A stretch of 5,368 nt of DNA from Firmicutes bacterium UBA3871 (GTDB lineage Bacteria; Bacillota; Clostridia; Peptostreptococcales; Anaerovoracaceae). The stretch lies in the NCBI GenBank assembly GCA_002392265.1, contig DGGP01000063.1, forward strand, positions 1-5,368, read 5' to 3'. Shown one piece after another: positions 1-5,368 of the stretch; within the stretch, counting starts at the first letter, position 1; each line of letters opens with the position of its first letter. A program made the position numbers and the translations under genes. The notes below the pieces were generated by a model, which was not told the origin of the DNA, did not search any database, and saw only the letters and a list, made by a program, of their open reading frames with translations.

Positions 1-208
1 CGCTGCCGCCGGGGCTGTTGATGTAGATACAGATATCTTTCTCCGCATCCTCTGCCTCTAAAAACAGGAGCTGTGCCACAACTAGGCTGGCCAGATGATC
101 ATCTATCTCTTCACCTATGAATATGATACGATCCTTGAGGAGACGTGAATAGATGTCATACGATCTCTCTCCTCTGCTGGTCTGTTCAATTACATAAGGT
201 ACTAACAT
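1..208 (-). CDS. clpP: ATP-dependent Clp protease proteolytic subunit ClpP, 3'-truncated by window edge
   Basis: ClpP is the serine peptidase of the cytosolic Clp machine; its tetradecamer degrades proteins unfolded and fed in by AAA+ partners such as ClpX or ClpC. Only the first 69 codons (of about 195 usual) are inside the window. The visible protein starts [20 protein letters not shown] and continues with [12 protein letters not shown] (residues 21-32), [19 protein letters not shown] (36-54) and YINSPGGS (62-69). These are the axial N-terminal loop, the first handle-proximal strands and the conserved SPGG oxyanion-loop segment of ClpP. The catalytic Ser, His and Asp all lie beyond the window, so activity cannot be judged. 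The ATG is supported by AAAGGAG five bases upstream and by the match of residue 1 onward to the family N-terminus. It follows tig by 64 nt in the same direction with no visible promoter, so it is probably co-transcribed with it. Confidence 0.96.
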   Translation of the reverse strand, partial: MLVPYVIEQTSRGERSYDIYSRLLKDRIIFIGEEIDDHLASLVVAQLLFLEAEDAEKDICIYINSPGGS

Positions 209-213
209 TTCCT

Positions 214-220
214 CTCCTTT
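214..220 (-). promoter_or_regulatory. Ribosome binding site of clpP
   Basis: AAAGGAG on the minus strand, followed by AGGAA and then the ATG at 208-206. The purine-rich run actually continues (GGAGAGGAA) up to the start codon. It fixes the clpP start at 208. Confidence 0.8.
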
Positions 221-272
221 CTCACATTACCCTTTTGTCTATGCGAATCTTTCAGAATCATTCGGATATGAT

Positions 273-1670
273 TTATTTCTTTTCCTTTGCTGTCTTTGCA
301 GTCTTTGCCTTTGCAGTCTTTGCCGGCTTTTCTGCCTTCTCGGTCTTTTCAGCCTTTTCAGCCTTTTCGGTCTTTGCCTTTGCAGCCTTACCGATCTTTG
401 CGTTGCTGTAGATAATGTCCATAGCATTTCTGAGGCGAACATCCTTCTGGATAGCTGCCATATTTTCAGGTCCGAGGAGCTCCTTTACCTTTGCAGCTTC
501 CATCTGATACTGCATTGCCATGAGCTCGATTTCCTTATCTACATCCTCCTGAGTAGCTGTGAGGTTCTCTGCCTCTGCTACACCAAAGAGTACCAGTCTT
601 GACTTAACGTTTCTCTCAGCCTGAGGTCTCATTTCTTCCTTGAATGCAGCATAATCCTTCTGGATGAATCCGAGGTACATTTCGAGGTTCATGCCCTGAT
701 ATGAAAGCTGCTGGTTGAAGTCCTGAGCGATTGCATCGATTTCGTTTTCGATCATAACCTGAGGAACATCAAATTCGTTTGCTTCGCATACAGCCTCAAG
801 AGCCTTGTTCTTCATTTCGTTTACTGCTCTTGCTTCTGCTGCCTTTTCGAGTTCCTTTTTCTTGTCAGCCTTGAACTCGTCAAGCGTATCAAATTCGGAG
901 ATATCCTTTACAAACTCATCATCGAGCTCAGGGAGTTCTTCAAACTTAACCTGGTGAACTGTGCACTTGAAGGTTGCTTCCTTTCCTGCGAGATCATCTG
1001 CATGATATTCTTCAGGGAAGGTAACAACTACATCCTTGCTTTCACCCGGCTTTACGCCGATCAACTGCTCTTCGAATCCCGGAATGAATGTGCCGGAACC
1101 GATCTTGAGTGACTGACCCTCTGCTGTGCCGCCCTGGAACTGGTTGTCGCCTACAAAGCCCTTGTAGTCAAGGATGACTGTATCACCGTTTTCTACAGCT
1201 CTGTCAACGTCCACCATGCGGGCATTTCTCTTACGGAGGTTTTCAAGTTCCTTTTCAACGTCTGCGTCTGTTACAACGTTCTCTACCTTTTCAATCTTTA
1301 CGCCCTTGTAGTTTTTAACTTCTACTGTAGGGAATACTTCTACAGCTACTGTAACTGTGAAGCCCTGTCCTTTTTTGAGCTCTGTGAAATCTACGTTTGG
1401 TCTGTCGATAACATCAAGCTTGAGCTCTAAAAGAGCTGCTTCGTAGTTTTCGCTGAACATGCTGTCTACTGCATCACCAAAGAAAACGCCTTCGCCGTAC
1501 TTTGCTTCGATAAGCTTTCTCGGAGCCTTGCCCTTACGGAAACCGTCTACAGGGAACTGGTCCTTTGTTGCCTGATAAGCCTTAATTTGTGCGGCTTCAA
1601 ACTCTTCAGCTGTAAACTCCATAGTGAACTTTACAGTGTTCTTTTCCTTTGAGATAAAAGTGGTTTTCAT
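273..1670 (-). CDS. tig: Trigger factor, ribosome-associated chaperone and peptidyl-prolyl isomerase, with Lys/Ala-rich C-terminal tail
   Basis: Trigger factor docks next to the ribosomal exit tunnel and holds nascent chains in the cytosol. All three family domains are present in order. The N-terminal ribosome-binding domain (about residues 1-115) carries the signature GFRKGKAP at 43-50. The FKBP-type isomerase domain (about 150-245) shows DTVILDYKGFVG (163-174), a GGTAEGQ turn (180-186) and FIPGFEEQLIGVKPGE (195-210). The alpha-helical C-terminal chaperone domain spans about 250-425 (LPELDDEFVKDI at 246-257, FDVPQVMIENEI at 300-311). At 465 residues it is longer than the usual ~430; the excess is a 38-residue tail (428-465) of Lys, Ala, Glu and Thr with Lys at nearly every third position. 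The start is chosen because AGGAGG lies 9 nt upstream and residue 1 fits the family. The gene sits 44 nt after the CYTH gene and 64 nt before clpP, consistent with one proteostasis transcript. Confidence 0.98.
   Translation of the reverse strand: MKTTFISKEKNTVKFTMEFTAEEFEAAQIKAYQATKDQFPVDGFRKGKAPRKLIEAKYGEGVFFGDAVDSMFSENYEAALLELKLDVIDRPNVDFTELKKGQGFTVTVAVEVFPTVEVKNYKGVKIEKVENVVTDADVEKELENLRKRNARMVDVDRAVENGDTVILDYKGFVGDNQFQGGTAEGQSLKIGSGTFIPGFEEQLIGVKPGESKDVVVTFPEEYHADDLAGKEATFKCTVHQVKFEELPELDDEFVKDISEFDTLDEFKADKKKELEKAAEARAVNEMKNKALEAVCEANEFDVPQVMIENEIDAIAQDFNQQLSYQGMNLEMYLGFIQKDYAAFKEEMRPQAERNVKSRLVLFGVAEAENLTATQEDVDKEIELMAMQYQMEAAKVKELLGPENMAAIQKDVRLRNAMDIIYSNAKIGKAAKAKTEKAEKAEKTEKAEKPAKTAKAKTAKTAKEKK
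276..389 (-). repeat. Low-complexity 9-bp-type repeat tract encoding the trigger factor tail
   Basis: This stretch encodes residues 428-465 of trigger factor. By my count it has 15 Lys, 11 Ala, 6 Glu, 5 Thr and 1 Pro and nothing else. Lys recurs every third residue through the middle (KAEKAEKTEKAEKPAKTAK), so at DNA level the tract is a degenerate 9-nt tandem array; the plus strand reads ttttcagccttttcagcc around 346-363. Such arrays are prone to slippage and length change. The tail is expected to be disordered or helical and strongly basic. Confidence 0.8.
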
Positions 1671-1679
1671 GAAATAATT

Positions 1680-1685
1680 CCTCCT
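1680..1685 (-). promoter_or_regulatory. Ribosome binding site of tig
   Basis: Perfect AGGAGG on the minus strand with a 9-nt spacer to the tig ATG (1670-1668). It is the strongest Shine-Dalgarno in the window, fitting the high expression usual for trigger factor. Confidence 0.9.
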
Positions 1686-1714
1686 AAGATTCTGTCATAT
1701 ATGATTCTATCGGC

Positions 1715-2335
1715 CTAGCCCAAAAGGTTTAAGCCTCTTTTATATTTACTCGACAAGCCTTCGCTGAGCGAATACTTTGCGGCAAGCTCTGCTCCGATAT
1801 CTGTGAGCACATCCTGCTCGCCCGAGAATAATTCAAGTTCGATTTCAGAAATAGGCTCTGTGCCGTTATCCGTGATAATTTCACCGCTGTCGATGGATAC
1901 TTCGATAATGGTGTCATCCTTGTCAATGCGGAAACGTCTGCGCATAAAGCTCATCTCTACGATGCAGCTGAGAATTTTATCGCCCACCAAGTCGATAACC
2001 TGCTTGCCGATATCGCTTTCCTTGAAAATCTGTGCTGAAGGCATCATAAAGCACGCTTCATCATCCACAGGAACATTAATTTCCTGGCGCTGATAAAGCG
2101 CTCCCGATGCACTGCCGCCCCATTTCAGCGATGCGACGATGCGAGTGCCTTCTTTTCTGACTCTGAACGCTATGTCGTGCTGTGAAAGGACTCTGTCTTC
2201 GGTATCAAAGTACGCAGCCTTCATCGGCACCTTTTCACGCGTATCCTCTTCTTCCCAGCTGAGGAGCTGCGCGTCTTCCCACATTTTGTCTGCGGTAAGA
2301 TCGTCCGGAATACTGTATTTTAATTCTATTTCCAT
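1715..2335 (-). CDS. CYTH-domain protein, putative triphosphate tunnel metalloenzyme (inorganic triphosphatase-like)
   Basis: CYTH proteins fold into a beta-barrel tunnel that binds a triphosphate moiety with divalent metals; characterised members hydrolyse inorganic triphosphate or thiamine triphosphate, or make cAMP (class IV cyclase). The 206-residue protein opens with the diagnostic ExExK motif (E2, E4, K6 in MEIELKY). The other family positions follow in order: YFDT at 42-45, FRVR at 57-60, LK at 70-71, RQE at 83-85, RRRF at 132-135, EVSID at 145-149, the acidic cluster EIELE at 164-168 and SKYKRG at 196-201. The basic and acidic tunnel residues thus look complete and the enzyme is probably active, but the substrate cannot be told from sequence; inorganic triphosphate is the best guess from bacterial relatives. 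The ATG at the extreme ExExK end leaves no room for a shorter start. It is the first gene after a strong promoter and precedes tig by 44 nt. Confidence 0.88.
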   Translation of the reverse strand: MEIELKYSIPDDLTADKMWEDAQLLSWEEEDTREKVPMKAAYFDTEDRVLSQHDIAFRVRKEGTRIVASLKWGGSASGALYQRQEINVPVDDEACFMMPSAQIFKESDIGKQVIDLVGDKILSCIVEMSFMRRRFRIDKDDTIIEVSIDSGEIITDNGTEPISEIELELFSGEQDVLTDIGAELAAKYSLSEGLSSKYKRGLNLLG

Positions 2336-2343
2336 ATTTACTA

Positions 2344-2349
2344 CCTTTT
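2344..2349 (-). promoter_or_regulatory. Ribosome binding site of the CYTH gene
   Basis: AAAAGG on the minus strand with an 8-nt spacer to the ATG at 2335-2333. It is weaker than the tig site: only AAGG, continuing as AAGGTAG, resembles the consensus. Confidence 0.55.
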
Positions 2350-2385
2350 GTATGAATCCCGTCCCCTTAAAAACAGTCGTATAAT

Positions 2386-2414
2386 ATTTTATATTAGTAA
2401 TTGTAAAGTGTCAA
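2386..2414 (-). promoter_or_regulatory. Sigma-A-type promoter for the CYTH-tig-clpP unit
   Basis: On the minus strand a perfect -35 box TTGACA (2414-2409) is followed by exactly 17 nt and a -10 box TAAAAT (2391-2386, one mismatch to TATAAT). Transcription would begin near 2380-2377, giving a leader of roughly 42-45 nt before the CYTH ATG. The TGA stop of eamA (2413-2411) lies inside the -35 box. The -10 box sits in the middle of an AT-only inverted repeat (TAATAT TTT ATATTA on the plus strand, 2382-2396), whose role, if any, is unknown. An alternative pairing of TATAAA at 15 nt spacing is less good. Based on box match and position only. Confidence 0.75.
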
Positions 2415-3358
2415 GAGATATCGTAAGGCCTTGCGGCCGCCAGCTTGCCCTCCTGAATGTTCAGCACTATTATGCCTATCATTATGAGCAGCAAGCCCAC
2501 AACCGTGTACCATCCGAACGGCTCTCCGTTTATCAGAATGCCGCTGAATATTCCTACCGTCGTGGTGGTGTTGCTCTGCAGCATAGCCGCCTGATGGGCA
2601 GGCAGACTGGTTACCGCCGTGTTATAACCCACATAGGCAAAGACCGTGCAGCCGAGGCCGAGGAAGAGTACTGCGCACAGCATCCTCGTGTCCGCCACCG
2701 TAAGCGCATACGCCTTCAGGCCGTTTCCCATGCAAAGCGAAAGAAAGTTGAACCACACCGCACCGACAATCGACATGACGTAAGTAATTTCCATCGCACT
2801 GTATTTGCCGCTGAGACTGCCGCACTTCACCGAGTAAGCCGCACCCATTACGATTGCAAGCAGCAGGCACAGATAGCCGCCCCACTTGCCGCTCAGTGAA
2901 AACGCCGGGCTGAACACAACGGTTACAACCACACCGAGAAAGCCCGTTACAATTGCAAACATCGTAATTTTGTTTATCCTTTTATGATAAAAGAGCACAG
3001 ATATTATGACTACGAATATCGGAATCATTGCTATGCATATACTCGATTCCGAAACGGTTGTCAGGTCAATGCCGACGCATTCGGCTATCGAGTATACCGC
3101 AGGCTGAAATATCGCTACTGCTATAACCGGCTTTAAGGGTTTTCCCTTTAGATTTATTTTTATGATTTTGAGGGCTGCCAGGACTGTCAGTGCTACCGCT
3201 CCGAGCAGCCATCTGGTTGCAAGCACCTCTATTGTATTAAGCTGTTCCAGTGCTACCTTTGTGCCAAGGAACGAAAATCCCCAAACAATACCGGTTATCA
3301 ATATCAAAAGATATAGGAGAAGGCGGTTTGGTCTGCGTTTAGTATCGCTTTGGTTCAT
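2411..3358 (-). CDS. EamA-family (DMT superfamily) 10-TM transporter
   Basis: A 315-residue integral membrane protein with the two five-helix EamA halves of the drug/metabolite transporter superfamily, the usual length for the family. Estimated membrane segments are near residues 13-33, 44-64, 76-94, 103-124, 130-149, 158-176, 190-210, 226-248, 256-276 and 282-302. Family marks include GIVWGFSFLGTKVAL (23-37) at the first helix, TRWLLGA (48-54), SSICIAMIPIFVVIIS (105-120) in the first half and GEPFGWYTVVGLLLIMIGI (278-296) in the second. The conserved proline seen before the penultimate helix in many relatives is replaced by an SNTTTT stretch (262-267). Substrates in this family vary (amino acids, nucleotide sugars, drugs, other metabolites) and cannot be assigned here. 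Its ATG follows the udk TAA by one base, so translation is probably coupled to udk. Its stop codon lies in the promoter of the next gene. Confidence 0.9.
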   Translation of the reverse strand: MNQSDTKRRPNRLLLYLLILITGIVWGFSFLGTKVALEQLNTIEVLATRWLLGAVALTVLAALKIIKINLKGKPLKPVIAVAIFQPAVYSIAECVGIDLTTVSESSICIAMIPIFVVIISVLFYHKRINKITMFAIVTGFLGVVVTVVFSPAFSLSGKWGGYLCLLLAIVMGAAYSVKCGSLSGKYSAMEITYVMSIVGAVWFNFLSLCMGNGLKAYALTVADTRMLCAVLFLGLGCTVFAYVGYNTAVTSLPAHQAAMLQSNTTTTVGIFSGILINGEPFGWYTVVGLLLIMIGIIVLNIQEGKLAAARPYDIS

Positions 3359-3359
3359 T

Positions 3360-3983
3360 TTATTCTCCGAGTAAAGCCCTGATTCTGTGCGTCAGCATCT
3401 GAAAGGCTACGTTGTTGTGACCGCCCTGTGGAACGATGATGTCGGCGTATTTTTTGCTTGGCTCAACAAACTGTTCGTGCATAGGCTTTACCGTAGTGGT
3501 ATATTGTGTGATAACGGATTCAAGACTGCGCCCGCGTTCCTCCGCATCGCGCAGGATTCTGCGTATGATTCGAACGTCTGCATCTGCATCCACAAACACC
3601 TTTATGTCGCACATGTTTCGCAGCTCTTTATTTTCAAAAATGAGTATTCCTTCGATTACGATTACCTTTGAAGGCTTTATCGTCATCGTCTTTTTGCTTC
3701 TGTTGTGAATAGTGTAGTCATAGATAGGAACGTCGACGCTCTGCCAGTTTTTAAGCATTTCGATGTGCTGAAGCATCAGGTCCGTTTCAAAAGAGTCCGG
3801 ATGGTCATAGTTCAGCTTGCACCTTTCCTCGAAAGGCATCTCGTCATGCGCCTTGTAGTAATAGTCGTGGCTGATCATGGTGATTGCTTCGCCGAATTCC
3901 TCCTTGAGGCGGTCTATCAGCGTGCTTTTGCCCGAGCATGTTCCACCGGCTATACCTATTACGATTACATTCTTTTCGTTCAT
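3360..3983 (-). CDS. udk: Uridine kinase (uridine/cytidine monophosphokinase)
   Basis: Cytosolic pyrimidine-salvage enzyme that phosphorylates uridine or cytidine to UMP or CMP with a nucleoside triphosphate donor. The 207-residue length is normal for the family. The P-loop is GGTCSGKS at 13-20. It is followed by the nucleoside-binding HDYYYK region (39-44), NYDHPDSF (58-65), PIYDYTIHNR (86-95), the Walker-B-like strand VIVIEGIL (107-114), the lid-region arginines in RRILRDAEERGR (141-152) and FVEPSKKYADIIVP (172-185). All of these are typical of Udk in the PRK/uridine kinase family, and no key residue is missing. The ATG is supported by AGGAG eight bases upstream and a start directly ahead of the first P-loop strand. 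It lies 11 nt after the beta-CASP gene and 1 nt before eamA, so it is the middle gene of a compact unit. Confidence 0.95.
   Translation of the reverse strand: MNEKNVIVIGIAGGTCSGKSTLIDRLKEEFGEAITMISHDYYYKAHDEMPFEERCKLNYDHPDSFETDLMLQHIEMLKNWQSVDVPIYDYTIHNRSKKTMTIKPSKVIVIEGILIFENKELRNMCDIKVFVDADADVRIIRRILRDAEERGRSLESVITQYTTTVKPMHEQFVEPSKKYADIIVPQGGHNNVAFQMLTHRIRALLGE
3365..3368 (-). promoter_or_regulatory. Ribosome binding site of eamA inside the 3' end of udk
   Basis: GGAG on the minus strand, six bases before the ATG at 3358-3356, and lying within the last codons of udk. With the udk stop only one base before the start, this layout favours translational coupling. Confidence 0.65.
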
Positions 3984-3991
3984 TCGGTCTT

Positions 3992-3996
3992 CTCCT
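3992..3996 (-). promoter_or_regulatory. Ribosome binding site of udk overlapping the upstream stop codon
   Basis: AGGAG on the minus strand with an 8-nt spacer to the udk ATG (3983-3981). The AG of the preceding gene's TAG stop (3997-3995) forms its first two bases, so ribosomes finishing the beta-CASP gene end on the udk initiation site. Confidence 0.8.
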
Positions 3997-5368
3997 AGTT
4001 TTCGGATGCCGCCTTTGCAGCGGCCTCTTCCTCGCCTCTGTCCTCCTTTGTAACGGCAGAGCCGAGGTTTATGTACTGCTTTTCAAGCTCAATTATCAAA
4101 TTGCTGATTTCCGCAAGGCGTTCCGGACTCGCATCCGAGCCAACAGCCAGATTGGTATTGTAGAGGATGTCCTGCAGACCTTCGTTGATATTGGCGATGC
4201 GGCGCTTCATGTCGTAGATGGCTTCCTGGCTGAACTGCTCGCGCATCTCCTGATCCATGCTTACAACCTGGTCCTTCTGGAGCTCGTACTCGCTGATGCC
4301 GTCTACTACAGTGCATTCATAGCCCATGTTCTGACGGACATAGTCGGCAAAGTCGTACTTTGACTGTGTTTCGCCGTGAACAAGGAACACATGCTTTGGT
4401 TTTTCCACAAAGCCGCTCAGCCAAGCATAAAGTCCGTCGCGGTCTGCGTGGCCGGAGAAGCCCTCGAGGTTGTAGATTTCAGCCTTTACGCTGATTTCTT
4501 CACCGAAGAGAGTTACCGACTCAATGCCGGAGATAAGCTGCTGTCCGAGCGTGCCCTCTGCCTGATAGCCTACGAAAACGATTGAATTTTTAGGATTCCA
4601 GAGGTTGTGCTTCAAATGGTGGCGAATACGTCCCGCTTCGCACATGCCGCTTGCTGATATGATGATTTTCGGCGAATTGTCAAAATTGATTGCCTGCGAT
4701 TCAGCGCTTGTTCTGGTAAATTTGAGGTTCGGGAAATCCAGCGGATTTGTACCCTTTGTGATGTATGCCTTTGTTTCCTCGTCAAATACCTGTGCGTTGC
4801 GCTTGAACACCTCTGTGGCATTTTTAGCCATCGGTGAGTCTACAAAAACGGTAATTTTTTGCAGCTCGTCTTTATATTCGGGATTCTCAAGATAGAATCT
4901 GTTGAACTGGTACAAAAGCTCCTGTGTACGGCCTACGGCAAATGACGGGATTACCACATTTCCGCCGCGTCTTATGGTTTTCAGCACGATATCGATAAGC
5001 TTTTGCAGGCTTTCGTAATTAGCTTCGTGCAGGCGGTTTCCGTAGGTGGTCTCCATAATGACATAGTCCGCTTTTTTGATGATAACCGGGTCGCGAAGTA
5101 TTGGACGGTCTGTCATGCCGATATCGCCGGAGAATACAATTTTATATGTCGTACCCTTTTCTGTAATCCAAAGCTCAGTGATTGCCGAGCCGAGAATGTG
5201 GCCTGCATCGTTAAATACGAGCTTCATTTCTTCGTTTAAATCGACCAGCTGATCGTAGAGTATTGGCTCCACATTTTTCAATGAATCGAGTGCGTCCTGA
5301 TATGTATAGAGCGGTTCTACAGGCTTTCTGCCGGCACGCTCGTTCTTTCTGTTCTGCCATTCAGCTTC
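3995..5368 (-). CDS. Beta-CASP metallo-beta-lactamase-fold RNA-processing hydrolase, 5'-truncated by window edge
   Basis: Zinc-dependent hydrolase of the beta-CASP group, whose bacterial members cut or trim RNA. The frame is open to the window end, giving 457 visible residues; the N-terminus with the HxHxDH zinc motif is outside. Numbering from the first visible codon, the protein shows VEPLYTYQDAL (17-27), the zinc-ligand segment DAGHILGSA (54-62), FSGDIG (79-84) with its metal-bridging Asp, motif A METTYG (105-110), PSFAVGRTQELL (141-152), motif B SGMCEAGRIRHHL (240-252), motif C GFSGHADRDGL (303-313) and HGE (331-333). About 90 further residues follow, ending in a helical, charged and Glu/Ala-rich tail (RGEEEAAAKAASEN). 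A TTG at 5281-5279 could be mistaken for a start, but family sequence continues upstream of it. Relatives of this architecture are about 530-540 residues long, so roughly 80 are missing. Specificity (endo- or exoribonuclease) is not decidable from sequence. First visible gene of the udk-eamA unit. Confidence 0.92.
   Translation of the reverse strand, partial: EAEWQNRKNERAGRKPVEPLYTYQDALDSLKNVEPILYDQLVDLNEEMKLVFNDAGHILGSAITELWITEKGTTYKIVFSGDIGMTDRPILRDPVIIKKADYVIMETTYGNRLHEANYESLQKLIDIVLKTIRRGGNVVIPSFAVGRTQELLYQFNRFYLENPEYKDELQKITVFVDSPMAKNATEVFKRNAQVFDEETKAYITKGTNPLDFPNLKFTRTSAESQAINFDNSPKIIISASGMCEAGRIRHHLKHNLWNPKNSIVFVGYQAEGTLGQQLISGIESVTLFGEEISVKAEIYNLEGFSGHADRDGLYAWLSGFVEKPKHVFLVHGETQSKYDFADYVRQNMGYECTVVDGISEYELQKDQVVSMDQEMREQFSQEAIYDMKRRIANINEGLQDILYNTNLAVGSDASPERLAEISNLIIELEKQYINLGSAVTKEDRGEEEAAAKAASEN

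Noticed and set aside
244..264. Possible hairpin (CGAAT…ATTCG) in the tig-clpP gap as a terminator
   Set aside because: Only a 5-bp stem with an 11-nt loop, and no T-run follows on the minus strand. It cannot be called a terminator.
145..411. Plus-strand ORF of 88 codons rich in Phe, Ala and Ser that could look like a membrane peptide
   Set aside because: It is the antisense of the trigger factor Lys/Ala repeat tail and of clpP codons; its composition follows from the repeat, and no ribosome binding site supports it.
1695..1704. 10-bp palindrome TCATATATGA between the CYTH gene and tig
   Set aside because: Short and AT-rich, flanked by an imperfect GATTCT direct repeat; expected by chance, and no promoter boxes are positioned around it.
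1686..1735. Possible separate tig promoter (TTGGGC … TATATG)
   Set aside because: The -35 candidate matches only three of six positions, so it is too weak to claim.
2371..2376. T-run after the AT inverted repeat as an eamA terminator
   Set aside because: The stem is six A-T pairs with no G-C, too unstable for a rho-independent terminator, and it coincides with the promoter -10 region.
2348..2899. Plus-strand 183-codon ORF antisense to eamA
   Set aside because: Rich in His, Arg and Gln with no recognisable domain, and fully opposite a well-supported EamA gene. Typical antisense shadow.
3938..4363. Plus-strand 141-codon ORF antisense to the udk start and the beta-CASP 3' end
   Set aside because: No family resemblance, and it spans two supported genes and their junction on the other strand.

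Overview
The window holds six protein-coding genes, all on the minus strand and tightly packed. Transcription therefore runs from the right end to the left end. In that order they are: a beta-CASP metallo-beta-lactamase RNA-processing enzyme (5'-truncated by the window edge), uridine kinase udk, a 10-TM EamA/DMT transporter, a CYTH-domain triphosphatase-like protein, trigger factor (tig), and the N-terminal third of clpP (3'-truncated by the window edge). The only long gene-free space is none: every intergenic gap is 75 nt or less.

The organism looks like a low-to-moderate GC Bacillota, most likely a Clostridia-class anaerobe. Evidence is the strong AGGAGG-type ribosome binding sites, the tig-clpP order typical of Gram-positive (and other) bacteria, and a stand-alone beta-CASP protein next to udk. 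The lineage below class is inference; I cannot name a species.

Layout: 3995-5368 beta-CASP hydrolase; 3360-3983 udk; 2411-3358 eamA. These three are separated by 11 and 1 nt and look like one translationally linked transcript. Between eamA and the CYTH gene there is a near-consensus sigma-A promoter (TTGACA, 17 nt, TAAAAT; 2386-2414). Its -35 box contains the eamA stop codon, and it should start a second unit: CYTH (1715-2335), tig (273-1670), clpP (1-208), with gaps of 44 and 64 nt. No convincing rho-independent terminator is visible anywhere, so read-through from the upstream unit is possible.

Functionally the second unit is a proteostasis unit: ribosome-bound chaperone followed by the ClpP protease, with a CYTH triphosphate-binding enzyme as first gene. 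The first unit mixes RNA turnover, pyrimidine salvage and a transporter of unknown substrate. The most noteworthy points are the promoter nested in a stop codon, a 38-residue lysine/alanine repeat tail on trigger factor, and the CYTH gene leading the tig-clpP unit. I see no mobile element, CRISPR, RNA gene or clearly undescribed system; this is an ordinary core-genome region.
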